27,080 nucleotides of DNA, taken from NCBI GenBank assembly GCA_020847555.1, contig JADLBT010000111.1, forward strand, positions 1 to 27,080, written 5' to 3'. The stretch is from Gemmataceae bacterium (GTDB taxonomy: Bacteria > Planctomycetota > Planctomycetia > Gemmatales > Gemmataceae). A program made the position numbers and the translations under genes. Shown in pieces: positions 14,697 to 21,912 of the stretch. How positions within the stretch are numbered: the stretch's first letter is position 1; the number at the start of each line of letters is the position of its first letter. Under the pieces are notes generated by a model. It was given only the letters and a program-made list of their open reading frames with translations. It had not been told where the DNA came from and did not search any database.

Positions 14697-15740
14697 TCAG
14701 TTCTTGAACGACCCCTTCGGGGATCCCTGCGGGGAACCCTGCGGGGGCAGCGGCGCTCCCGCCGCACGGAAGGCGGAGTTGTTCTGGGCGCCGGCGGCGT
14801 AGTCGGCGAACGATCGGTACGTGGCGAAGTAGGCCGATTCGTTCCCGCGCGTGGCCGCGGCGAACGTGAGGCCGTCCCTGCTCATGTTCATCACCAGTTC
14901 CGGGACGTTGCGGCCGCGGGCCGTCAGGGTGCCGTCGAGGAACCGGGTCGCGCCCGGCTGGCCGAGTTGCCTGACCGCCTCTTCCAGCGGTCCCAGGACG
15001 CGCTTCCCGGTCAGGTACGCGCCGCCGTCGATCTTCTCGGCGCCGAACCGATCCTTTAGATCCTTGCTCAGGTTCGCCACCTCGGTGAGCACGTCGGAAT
15101 ACAGCTGGGGCGTGAGCTTGTTCTGGCTGGCCAGCGCGACGGCCTGCGGCAGCAGGGTGTCGAGCTTTTCCTGGATAGGTCCGCGCAGCACCATCGGCCA
15201 CTCGACCTTGCCCCCGTTCCGCAGCGGGCCGACGCTGGCGGCGCTGCCGGACGTCACGTTGAGCATGCTCACCATCCGCGCATCGAGCGGGAAGGGCGGC
15301 CCCATGATCCCCTGCGCGGTCAACGATTGCAGGTAGGGCATGATGATGTTAAGAGCCCTGCCGGAAGTGATTTCCGCCTCGGTCGGCTTGACCAGGACGC
15401 GCTGCAGGAGGAGGTTCTTGTTGCGCGTCGCGTCGTCGACGAACGTCGGTTTGTGCATCCGCTCGTAGTTGGCGAAGTCGAGCGCGGCCTTCTTCGTCGT
15501 GAACTTCTCCTGATTGACCTGCTCGCGCATCATGTACGCCTGCTCGTTCTGGAGGGCGAGGTTGCCGGTCGCGCCGATCACGTTGGCGCGGCCATTCAGA
15601 ACTCCGCCAGAGCCCCAGCCGTAGCCGGACCCGTAGGGGGGCGGCGGCGGGTACTGCCACTGCCCTGCCAGTTCGGGGACGGGCGTCAGGCAAACCAGCA
15701 CACTGAGAGCGGCCAGGGGCCGGAACACGCGGCGCAGCAT
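14697..15740 (-). CDS. exported protein of unknown function
   Basis: A 347-residue protein with a signal peptide (MLRRVFRPLAALSVLVCLTPVPELAG). A Pro/Gly/Tyr-rich segment (QYPPPPPYGSGYGWGSGG) follows, then a mostly helical, charged body. The C-terminus ends in a short imperfect repeat GSPQGSPKGSFK. The ATG at 15740 is preceded by GGAGA at good spacing. I do not recognise the family. Similar exported proteins with a Pro/Tyr/Gly-rich start are common unknowns in planctomycete genomes (general knowledge, not searched). It is likely the first gene of a two-gene operon with the exported beta-rich protein downstream. A long palindrome lies upstream. Confidence 0.7.
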   Translation of the reverse strand: MLRRVFRPLAALSVLVCLTPVPELAGQWQYPPPPPYGSGYGWGSGGVLNGRANVIGATGNLALQNEQAYMMREQVNQEKFTTKKAALDFANYERMHKPTFVDDATRNKNLLLQRVLVKPTEAEITSGRALNIIMPYLQSLTAQGIMGPPFPLDARMVSMLNVTSGSAASVGPLRNGGKVEWPMVLRGPIQEKLDTLLPQAVALASQNKLTPQLYSDVLTEVANLSKDLKDRFGAEKIDGGAYLTGKRVLGPLEEAVRQLGQPGATRFLDGTLTARGRNVPELVMNMSRDGLTFAAATRGNESAYFATYRSFADYAAGAQNNSAFRAAGAPLPPQGSPQGSPKGSFKN

Positions 15741-15789
15741 GTCAATCTTCTCCGTTGGAGTGAGTCCGGGGCACAACCTAACCCCCCGG

Positions 15790-15930
15790 CTCCCCTCCCC
15801 TGCCAGGGAAGGGGGGAGTAAGGAAGGGAGGAGAGTTGAAAACCCACGGGTGGCGTCCCGCGGGTCGAGTCCTCAGCACTTCACCCCACGGGACGCCACC
15901 CGTGGGTTTTCAAAACTCTCCTTCCCTCCT
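15790..15930. repeat. long composite inverted repeat (23-bp perfect core) in the 15741-15964 gap
   Basis: The core arms 15838-15860 (GAAAACCCACGGGTGGCG...) and 15889-15911 are perfectly complementary with a 28-nt loop. Pairing continues outward through GGAGAGTT and purine/pyrimidine-rich tracts to about 15822 and 15930, interrupted by a 2-nt indel. Just outside is a smaller CT/GA palindrome (15790-15814) related to that at 136-184. The first half of the core recurs at 27049-27080. It lies downstream of the FecR-like gene (minus strand) and may end its transcript. No gene was found in this gap. Confidence 0.85.
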
Positions 15931-15964
15931 CACTCTTCTGTGGGGGCAAGGGTTCTCCGCGCGC

Positions 15965-17266
15965 TCACTTCTTCGACGGGGCGGGGAGTTCGCGGCGGGG
16001 TAACTCACCGGGCGGGATCAGGTCGCGCCAGCGCGCCAGTGCGCGCTGGCGGTCGGCCTCCGGCGCGGCCGCGTCGTAAAGGATCCCCCTGCCGGCGGGC
16101 GCCAGCCGGACCAGGTGCCAGTGGGCCAGGGTCCGCACCGGCAGGCTAGGGTGTTCGAGATACCGGAGGAGGACGGCATAGGTTTCGGCATCCGCCTGCT
16201 GTTCGTCGGTGAACCCGAACAGCAGTTGCAGGAGGTTCCGCGCGCGCACGTCCGAGTAGCCGCCTTTCTTCATCAGCATCTGGTAGAGTCGCCCAACCTG
16301 GCTCGATCCACGTCCTATCCAGTGGCGCAGCACGAGAATCGCCTGGTCGCGCACCTCGGGGTGCTTCGCGTCCGCAAGGGCGTGCAGCACACGCGGCAGG
16401 TCATCGACGGCACCGGCGACCGTCACACCCACCAGGCGATCCGCCTTCTCGGAAGAGGTGAGCAACGCATCGAGCGAGGTGCCGAGGTTGCCTTCCTTCA
16501 ATCGCCCGCACGAGGCGCAGACGGCCTTGAAGATGTCGCCCTCGGTGCTGTTCAGAGCGGCCAGTCCCTCCGGCACCTTCTCCAGGCGGCGCACCTCGGG
16601 CTCCCGAGAGTCGCTGTTCCAGTGGACCACTGCCGGCCCGGGCGGCGCGGTCAGCCGAACTCCCTGCACGCCGGACTCGAAGAACACCTTGCCCTTCGTC
16701 ACCAGCAGCAGCACATCGGTGCGCGGCTCGCCGAACTTGCCCTCCTTGATCTCGGGCAGGCCCGGGGGGTGGCGGGCGTACAGTTCCACCCCAAGGCGGG
16801 TGCCCGGTTCGAGCAGCGTCAGCCGCCAGTCGGCATCGCGGAAGCGGACACGCACCTTGGCGGCGCCCTTTGCCTTGTTGTTCCGGAACCCGACGATGCC
16901 GCGGTCGAGCGTCACGTCGAGGTCGAAGTCGGGGTTGGCGTGGAGCGTGGCGCCAGCTTCGAGGACGGGGAACGGCCCGCGCTGGCCGATGTCCGCCACC
17001 AGCACCATTGTCACCGCCCCGTTCGCCGACAGCAGCTCTCCCCGCGGCAGTCCGAGCAGCAGCGACCCGGCGGGGATCGCGTCGCCCTGCTTGACCACCT
17101 TCCAGGTATTGCCGTCAGCCCGCCGGAGCAACGTGCCGTGGACGTGCTCGGCCTTCGCCGGGGCGGTCTTCTCCTGGGCACCCCCGCCTCCGGGCAGGAG
17201 CGCGAACGCCAGGAGCCCGGCGGCCACGGCCGGGGTGAGAAGACGTCGGAGCAGTGGTTGGAACAT
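15965..17266 (-). CDS. exported FecR-like / HEAT-like repeat protein
   Basis: A 433-residue exported protein with a signal peptide (MFQPLLRRLLTPAVAAGLLAFALLPG). Residues ~40-215 resemble a FecR-type periplasmic beta domain: WKVVKQGDAIPAGS, LLGLPRGELLSANGAV and VLLLVTKGKVFFESG. The middle has a CxxC pair (AVCASCGR, 248-255), seen once. Residues ~285-430 form paired helices like HEAT/ARM repeats (DLPRVLHALADAKHPEVRDQAILVLRHW is represented by 289-316) and end in RQRALARWRDLIPPGELP, an ending I associate with planctomycete HEAT proteins. The role is not known. No ribosome binding site is clear at the ATG, but a perfect TATAAT box lies upstream on this strand. Confidence 0.65.
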   Translation of the reverse strand: MFQPLLRRLLTPAVAAGLLAFALLPGGGGAQEKTAPAKAEHVHGTLLRRADGNTWKVVKQGDAIPAGSLLLGLPRGELLSANGAVTMVLVADIGQRGPFPVLEAGATLHANPDFDLDVTLDRGIVGFRNNKAKGAAKVRVRFRDADWRLTLLEPGTRLGVELYARHPPGLPEIKEGKFGEPRTDVLLLVTKGKVFFESGVQGVRLTAPPGPAVVHWNSDSREPEVRRLEKVPEGLAALNSTEGDIFKAVCASCGRLKEGNLGTSLDALLTSSEKADRLVGVTVAGAVDDLPRVLHALADAKHPEVRDQAILVLRHWIGRGSSQVGRLYQMLMKKGGYSDVRARNLLQLLFGFTDEQQADAETYAVLLRYLEHPSLPVRTLAHWHLVRLAPAGRGILYDAAAPEADRQRALARWRDLIPPGELPRRELPAPSKK

Positions 17267-17375
17267 CGTCTGGCACCCGTCAGCGATTGCGACTCGTGCT
17301 GTGCCTCAGCCGCATCGGCTTCCAATGCGGCGAGGGGTAGAAGGGAAAATGGGCGTATGGTTCCCCGGAAAAACC

Positions 17376-17403
17376 ATTATAGGGGCAAGCGACCGCTGCG
17401 GCC
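17376..17403 (-). promoter_or_regulatory. possible promoter for the FecR-like/HEAT gene
   Basis: On the minus strand a perfect TATAAT (17381-17376) lies about 110 bases upstream of the ATG at 17266. The -35 region is weak: with an ~18-base spacer it reads CTGGCC (about 17405-17400). The leader would be roughly 100 nt. Confidence 0.45.
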
Positions 17404-17430
17404 AGGGGGCGCTTGCGGCTGGTACACACG

Positions 17431-18060
17431 TCAGCGCTCGTAGGCGGCCCGGTAGATCGGCCGCCCTTCCTGCCGGTACTTCCGCTCGAAGTTGGTCAGG
17501 TAGTCGAGGTCGTGCGCGGGCCGGTTCTCCGCGGGCGGCGGCACCTCCTTCAGCTCCGGCAGCCGCGCGAGCAGTTCCTTCATGATGGCGAAGTATTCTG
17601 CCACGTCCGACGCGATGAGGAGGCGTCCACCCGGCCGCAGCACGCGGGCGCACTGGGCAGTGAACGCCTCGTCGAACAGGCGCCGCTTCTGGTGCCGCCT
17701 CTTCCACCACGGGTCCGGGAAGTAGACGTGGACTGCCTGCATCGAGGCGTCGGCGACGCGGTCGCGGCAGAACGTCTTCGCATCGCCGCACAGCACGCGC
17801 ACGTTCCTCAGCTCGCGCCGCGTCAGGCGCGTGGCGGTGAACAGAGTGTACTTCCGCTCGATCTCGACGCCCAGGAAGTTCGCGGTCGGCCGGCGCTGCC
17901 CCTCGGTCAGCAGGAACAGCCCCTTGCCGAAGCCGACCTCCATCTCGACCGGATGCTCGTTGCCGAAGACGGCTGCCCAGTCGAGCCGCCCGGGCGGTTC
18001 GGGCACAGCGAGGAGGTACGGGGCGAGCTGTTCCAGGGGCAGGCGGACACTGCGGCGCAC
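17431..18060 (-). CDS. trmB: tRNA (guanine-N7-)-methyltransferase
   Basis: A 209-residue Rossmann-fold methyltransferase with TrmB hallmarks. These are the S-adenosylmethionine loop EVGFGKG (41-47), the acidic GVEIERK (64-70), the family signature VYFPDPWWKRRHQKRR (112-127) with the catalytic Asp, SDVAEYF (151-157) and the C-terminal TNFERKYRQEGRPIYRA (189-205). It makes m7G46 in the variable loop of tRNAs in the cytoplasm. The start is taken as GTG at 18060, which sits 2 bases after the FabZ-like gene's stop and has AGGAGGAGG upstream inside that gene. This tight spacing implies translational coupling. An in-frame extension further upstream overlaps the FabZ-like gene and shows no family similarity. 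Confidence 0.93.
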   Translation of the reverse strand: MRRSVRLPLEQLAPYLLAVPEPPGRLDWAAVFGNEHPVEMEVGFGKGLFLLTEGQRRPTANFLGVEIERKYTLFTATRLTRRELRNVRVLCGDAKTFCRDRVADASMQAVHVYFPDPWWKRRHQKRRLFDEAFTAQCARVLRPGGRLLIASDVAEYFAIMKELLARLPELKEVPPPAENRPAHDLDYLTNFERKYRQEGRPIYRAAYER

Positions 18061-18062
18061 GG

Positions 18063-18557
18063 TCAGCCCTCCTCCTTGCGCGCCATCGGGACGCCGATGA
18101 TGTCGCCGTGAAAGACCATCGTGGTGCCGACGAATCCCTGAACGTTGCACACCGTCTGTCGGCGGTGGATCTTCTCCCCCTTGGCGATCAGCACCAGCCG
18201 ATCGCCCGGCCGCACCGTACCGCGGAAGCGGACGTTCTCCAGCCCGGCGAAGCCGATGAAGTCGCCCTGCATGAGGTTCTGCGTCAGCAGGTAGTAGCTG
18301 CACAGCTGGGCGGCGGCCTCGCACATCAGCACCCCGGGCAGGAGCGGGTAGCCGGGCATGTGGCCGCGCACCCAGAACTCGTCGGCGGCGATGTCCTTGT
18401 ACCCGACGATGACCTGCGCCTCTGCGTCGAGGTGGACGATGGCGGTCAACTGCTCCATCTCGAAGCGCTGCGGGTTGACCTTCCGGATCGCCTCCTGGTC
18501 GGCGATGACGTGCGTCAGGTCAAGGCGGGCCGGGTCGTAGTGCAGTTCGGGAGGCAT
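18063..18557 (-). CDS. FabZ-like beta-hydroxyacyl-ACP dehydratase (hotdog fold)
   Basis: A 164-residue hotdog-fold protein. The dehydratase signature FWVRGHMPGYPLLPGVLMCEAAAQL holds the catalytic His66 and Glu80, with the same 14-residue spacing as E. coli FabZ. It is expected to dehydrate 3-hydroxyacyl-ACP in fatty acid elongation. About 20 extra residues at the N-terminus precede the usual FabZ start, and it sits beside trmB rather than lpxA/lpxD, so a paralogue working on special acyl chains is possible. The ATG at 18557 follows AGGATC. Its upstream region is a large inverted repeat. Confidence 0.82.
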   Translation of the reverse strand: MPPELHYDPARLDLTHVIADQEAIRKVNPQRFEMEQLTAIVHLDAEAQVIVGYKDIAADEFWVRGHMPGYPLLPGVLMCEAAAQLCSYYLLTQNLMQGDFIGFAGLENVRFRGTVRPGDRLVLIAKGEKIHRRQTVCNVQGFVGTTMVFHGDIIGVPMARKEEG

Positions 18558-18565
18558 GATCCTGA

Positions 18566-18696
18566 GTGATCGGGTGACCGGGCGACCGGGTAGTCGGGCG
18601 ACCGCAGCAAGCCCACAGGCTGCGCCCCGTGGACTGAGCCACCAACTGGGCTTGCTGCGGTCATCCGGTCACCCGGTCACTTGGTCACCCGATCAC
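18566..18696. repeat. large inverted repeat with iterated GGTGACC units
   Basis: Arms 18566-18615 and 18647-18696 (50 nt each) pair at 42 of 50 positions around a 31-nt spacer. The outer 14 and inner 14 or so bp are perfect, and differences cluster in the middle. Each arm consists largely of a repeated unit close to GGTGACCG, so it is a tandem repeat that became palindromic. The spacer begins with the 15-mer AAGCCCACAGGCTGC also found at 4300. It fills the gap between the HAD-like gene's stop and the FabZ-like gene's start. Confidence 0.85.
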
Positions 18697-18707
18697 CTTG
18701 TCTCCTT

Positions 18708-19664
18708 TCAGGGGCCGGGAACGACGTCGGCGACCTGGCCCAGCTCGGTCAGCAGGACGTCGGGCCGGCTGGCAGGATCCTTGAGCTGCTCGGGGGTGGC
18801 CTGCAGCGATGCCTTGTCGCCCGCAAACAGGGCGGTCCGCATTCCCAGGCGCCGCGCCGGAACGATGTCCCGGTCGATGCGCGAGCCGACGTGGAGCACC
18901 TCGGCCGGGCTGATGCCGCGCTGCGCGAGCGCCTCCAGGGCGTGGCGGAACAGCCGCTCGGAAGGCTTGCGTGCCTTCACGTCGCAGGAGAGCGCCCTCT
19001 GTTCCGGGTCGATGAAGTCATCGAGGCGGGCCGCTTCGTCCTGCCTGGCCAGGCCGCGCTGTAGTTGTACTATCGTGAAACACTGGCCGTCGGCAAGTAA
19101 CCCCTGCGCGACGCCCCGCTCCTGCAACGCCCGCAGTGCCGCCGCTGCTCCGGGGTAGCAGCCGACGCCTTGCAGGCTGGCGTGGAAGAAGTAGGCGATC
19201 TTGCGGCTGTACTCGTTCAGCGACCCGAAGAACCCGGCGTCGAACTTGTAGTCCTTCTTGAGGAGCTTTTTGAGGATGCTCTCCCATGCCTTTTCGACCG
19301 CGATCTCGGGGTACTTCTCCCCCGGCGACGGGGCGACGCGCAGCTCGGTCAGGGCGTTGGCGTAGAGCTGGCCCATGTACTCCGACGGCTGGCCGGGCTT
19401 GCGCGACATCGAGCCCCACATCTTGAACTCCTGGACGGTCTTCTCCAGGGCCAGCTCCATCATGAACTTCTGCGGGTGCTCGAAGACCAGGTCGCCGCCG
19501 CTGATGGCCAGCAGGGTGCCGTAACAGCTCCAGGTGACGGCCCGAACCTGCGGCAGGGGTTTGAGATGCGGGCGCGCCCTGGGCCGCTCCACCTCCGGCG
19601 GCGCCGGCCAGGGGTAGTCGCGGCCATCCAGGTAGTCGGTGTACTGTTCGAGGGTCAGCGCCAT
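18708..19664 (-). CDS. HAD-superfamily protein lacking the catalytic nucleophile (probable pseudoenzyme)
   Basis: A 318-residue protein with a haloacid dehalogenase fold. Motif I reads AVTWSCYGTLLAI, where active members have F-D-x-Y-G-T-L. The nucleophile Asp is Ser46, and the flanking pattern is otherwise intact. Motif II reads LLADGQ. Motif III keeps a Lys in KARKPSERLF (Lys232). Motif IV reads HVGSRIDRDIVPARRLGM, with Ser in place of the usual Asp after Gly. A helical cap (about 60-165) is present. Loss of Asp in motifs I and IV argues against ordinary phosphatase or dehalogenase activity. It could be a binding or structural protein, or use different chemistry. A strong promoter (TTGACA, 18 bases, TAGGGT) lies directly upstream. 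Confidence 0.75.
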   Translation of the reverse strand: MALTLEQYTDYLDGRDYPWPAPPEVERPRARPHLKPLPQVRAVTWSCYGTLLAISGGDLVFEHPQKFMMELALEKTVQEFKMWGSMSRKPGQPSEYMGQLYANALTELRVAPSPGEKYPEIAVEKAWESILKKLLKKDYKFDAGFFGSLNEYSRKIAYFFHASLQGVGCYPGAAAALRALQERGVAQGLLADGQCFTIVQLQRGLARQDEAARLDDFIDPEQRALSCDVKARKPSERLFRHALEALAQRGISPAEVLHVGSRIDRDIVPARRLGMRTALFAGDKASLQATPEQLKDPASRPDVLLTELGQVADVVPGP

Positions 19665-19706
19665 GGGCGTGTCGGTCTCCGCGGCGGCACCGGGCTGGAG
19701 CGCTTC

Positions 19707-19736
19707 ACCCTAGCAGGAGCGGCGCGCGCCTGTCAA
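19707..19736 (-). promoter_or_regulatory. strong sigma-70 promoter for the HAD-like gene
   Basis: On the minus strand a perfect TTGACA (19736-19731) is separated by 18 bases from TAGGGT (19712-19707). The ATG of the HAD gene lies about 40 bases downstream. The -10 hexamer is the same as in the str operon promoter. Confidence 0.6.
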
Positions 19737-19740
19737 GGGA

Positions 19741-19768
19741 TTGCCTGCGGCGCGGCGGTCCCTATAAC
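19741..19768 (+). promoter_or_regulatory. sigma-70 promoter for the HEAT-like gene pair
   Basis: TTGCCT (19741-19746) and TATAAC (19763-19768) are separated by 16 bases. They face away from the HAD promoter, only 5 bases outside its -35 box. The predicted leader is about 90 nt. Confidence 0.5.
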
Positions 19769-19862
19769 AACAGATACAGACGTGTACGAACCCACCTCTT
19801 GGCCGTGCCGTAGTATCAGGGGGAACCCACGGCGCGGCCGGCGCCCGATACGAGCACCTCGC

Positions 19863-20837
19863 ATGGCATCCGACACCCACCCATCCGCCGAGAGCAACGG
19901 AGCGCCGCGCGGCCTGCCGCCGGTCGCCCCGCCGTCCGGACGCTTCATCGCTCAGCTGTTCCTGATTCCGGGGCTGATCGTCGCGGTTGCCGTCTTCATC
20001 TGGCTCGGGTCGTCGTACCTGGTCCGCTCCGGCCAGACGCCCAAAAAGTTCCTCGAGAGCCTCGACAGCGAGAACGCCGAGATCCGCTGGCGCGGCGCCC
20101 ACGACCTGGCCCAGGTTCTCAAGCGGCCCGAGAGCCTGGCGCTGGCGTCCGACCCGACGTTTGCCCTCGACCTGGCGGAGCGGCTGCATCGGGCGGCGGC
20201 CGACCTGGAGAAGGCCGAGAAGGAGACGCGCCAGCAGGTCGAACAGGCGGAGAAGGCGGCGAAGCAGCAGGGCCGCGAGCTGACGCAGGCCGAGCGCGAC
20301 AGCCACTGGCGCAAGCTGTCCAACCCGCGCAACCACGTTTTGTACCTGACCGCCTCGCTCGGCGATTTCACGATCCCGGTCGGGGCACCGCTGCTGAGCG
20401 CGCTGGCCCTCAAGGACACCGGGGCGGAGGTGAAGGGCGTGACGTTGCGCCGCCGCCGGGCGGTGTGGGCGCTCGCCAACCTTGGCGACAACTACCGGCG
20501 CCGCTACCTGGGTAAAGGGGTACGCCCCGATGAGAAGGCGCTTACCCCGGAGCAAAAGACGGAGGTCGTGGCCGCGTTGAAACAGGAGGCGAAGGGCACG
20601 ACCGAGCGCGCCGAATGGGCGCGGGCGGCGCTCGCCTACCTGCAGGGGACGGTGGCCGCGGATCGGGGAGTTGATGCCGTGCTGGAGCGCGTGGCGGGGG
20701 CGGATGACCCGTACCTGCGGGCGCTGGTGGCGCTGGCGCTGAACGTCTGGGACGGCCCGCGCGTCGAGCCGACGTTGCTGCGGCTGGCGCGCGACGACGG
20801 CCACGGCCAGCGCATCGAGATCACCGAAACGGACTGA
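19863..20837 (+). CDS. membrane-anchored HEAT-like protein (unknown function)
   Basis: A 324-residue protein with a Pro-rich cytoplasmic-type N-terminus (1-27), one transmembrane helix (about 29-50, FIAQLFLIPGLIVAVAVFIW) and a long soluble region. The soluble part starts with a HEAT-type unit (FLESLDSENAEIRWRGAHDL). A charged coiled coil follows (about 115-145, rich in EKAEKE and QAEKAAKQ), then further helical repeats (RRRRAVWALANLGDN, DPYLRALVALALNVW). It ends in RDDGHGQRIEITETD. No enzyme motif is visible. The ATG at 19863 lacks a clear ribosome binding site; upstream sequence in the frame overlaps the HAD gene and is rejected. It is followed after 17 bases by a second, shorter protein of the same design. 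Confidence 0.7.
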   Translation: MASDTHPSAESNGAPRGLPPVAPPSGRFIAQLFLIPGLIVAVAVFIWLGSSYLVRSGQTPKKFLESLDSENAEIRWRGAHDLAQVLKRPESLALASDPTFALDLAERLHRAAADLEKAEKETRQQVEQAEKAAKQQGRELTQAERDSHWRKLSNPRNHVLYLTASLGDFTIPVGAPLLSALALKDTGAEVKGVTLRRRRAVWALANLGDNYRRRYLGKGVRPDEKALTPEQKTEVVAALKQEAKGTTERAEWARAALAYLQGTVAADRGVDAVLERVAGADDPYLRALVALALNVWDGPRVEPTLLRLARDDGHGQRIEITETD

Positions 20838-20854
20838 CACCGGGAGAGGCAGCG

Positions 20855-21448
20855 ATGGCGGAGACTCAGGGTTCGGGCCTGGTGCGGCGGGGACTGGTCC
20901 TGCTGGGCGTACTGGTGGCGATCCTCGTCGGGTTCTGGGCGATCCTGCTCCGCAACCCGGGCCAGGAACTGCCCGCCGAGAAGCGCTCGCCGGAGCGGGT
21001 CGCGGCGCTGGTCGTCGCCCCCGCCGCCGCCTTCCCCGGTGCCGTCGCCTGGCCGTCGGTGGTGGGCGTGGCCGACCTGTTGCCCAGTGCTTCGGGCTGG
21101 CAGGTGCGCTACAACGCGGCCGTCGCCCTGGCGCGCCGCGGCAGCTCGAACCTCCCGTTCGACGTCCTCGCCGAGATGCTCGACGAGGATCAGCAGATGC
21201 GCAACTTCCGCGCCCGGTTGCAGGACGGCCGTGAGGTGCCCGACGAGACGGCCGCACGGCGCACCGTCCTGCAGGCCCTTCGCGCCGTCGCGGAGTGGCA
21301 CAGGCACCCCGAAGCGCTGAAGGCGGTGGGGCAGGACAACATCGGTCTGAAGCAGGTCCACGCCGCCATCGCGGAACTGACACGCAGCCCCAACCTCGTG
21401 GTCAAGACCGAGGCTGCGAACGTCCAGCTCAGCCTGCGCAAGGGGTGA
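20855..21448 (+). CDS. membrane-anchored HEAT-like protein, second of a pair
   Basis: A 197-residue protein with an N-terminal transmembrane helix (about 12-31, GLVLLGVLVAILVGFWAILL). The soluble helical domain contains the HEAT-like WQVRYNAAVALARRGS and later paired helices to the C-terminus (VVKTEAANVQLSLRKG). GGGAGAGG precedes the ATG at good spacing. It lies 17 bases after the longer HEAT-like gene and is surely co-transcribed with it. The two may form a membrane complex. No catalytic motif is visible and the family has no function I can name. Confidence 0.7.
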   Translation: MAETQGSGLVRRGLVLLGVLVAILVGFWAILLRNPGQELPAEKRSPERVAALVVAPAAAFPGAVAWPSVVGVADLLPSASGWQVRYNAAVALARRGSSNLPFDVLAEMLDEDQQMRNFRARLQDGREVPDETAARRTVLQALRAVAEWHRHPEALKAVGQDNIGLKQVHAAIAELTRSPNLVVKTEAANVQLSLRKG

Positions 21449-21453
21449 GAAGC

Positions 21454-21479
21454 GCGAGCGGGCCGCCCCGCGCGCTCGC
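21454..21479 (+). terminator. candidate terminator hairpin after the HEAT-like pair
   Basis: GCGAGCG (21454-21460) and CGCTCGC (21473-21479) pair across a GC-rich 12-nt loop just after the stop at 21448. No T-tract. Moderate support only. Confidence 0.35.
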
Positions 21480-21912
21480 AGCTGGTCACGTCCGATACAT
21501 CGCGCGTTAGCGATTCCGAACATCGATCTTGCCGAAGGTTTCCCACCGGCAACACACCGCGCGCTCGCGCTGGCGATTGGTCGTCCCCGCACACCACCGG
21601 ATCGTGACTTATACTCCAGTTGAAACGGTTCGTTCGGAGTGAAATTGGTTGCGCGCCGAGCCGACGCCGCTTTCCCGGCGCCGCGGCACGACCGTTGCCT
21701 GCAGTTTCCGGGAGTCGGCTACCCCCGCGAGAAGGAGGCTCACAGGGGCAAGTATGCCATAAGATCTTGGCTAATTTAAACTTGGGACGCCTGAGCGGGT
21801 GACACCCACGGGGACGGAGTCCGCGCGGCCTTCGCCACCGGCAACCAACCCTCTGACCTGTTTTCGCGGCCCTTCCTCCAGGGCGTGCTCGCTCGCTTCA
21901 GGTACTCCGACA
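21480..21912. other. long intergenic region upstream of the exopolysaccharide/exosortase operon
   Basis: This 430-base stretch has no gene I can support. It contains a TATACT hexamer (21610-21615) without a matching -35 box. It also contains an unusually AT-rich patch (about 21758-21785, with TAATTTAAAC) that stands out in this GC-rich window and is a plausible promoter or regulator-binding site for the downstream operon. The exosortase frame is open from a GTG at 21799, but that extension looks non-coding. Confidence 0.4.

Noticed and set aside
14662..15201. Upstream extension of the exported beta-rich protein
   Set aside because: It overlaps the next gene in a different frame; the ATG at 14661 has a ribosome binding site and signal peptide.
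18556..19158. Plus-strand frames over the large inverted repeat and HAD gene
   Set aside because: They are translations of repeat DNA and the antisense of a supported gene.
19170..19862. Upstream extension of the first HEAT-like gene
   Set aside because: It is antisense to the HAD-like gene and lies across two predicted promoters.
21610..21615. TATACT as the -10 box of the exosortase operon
   Set aside because: No -35 match at 16-18 bases upstream, and it lies about 300 bases from the start codon.
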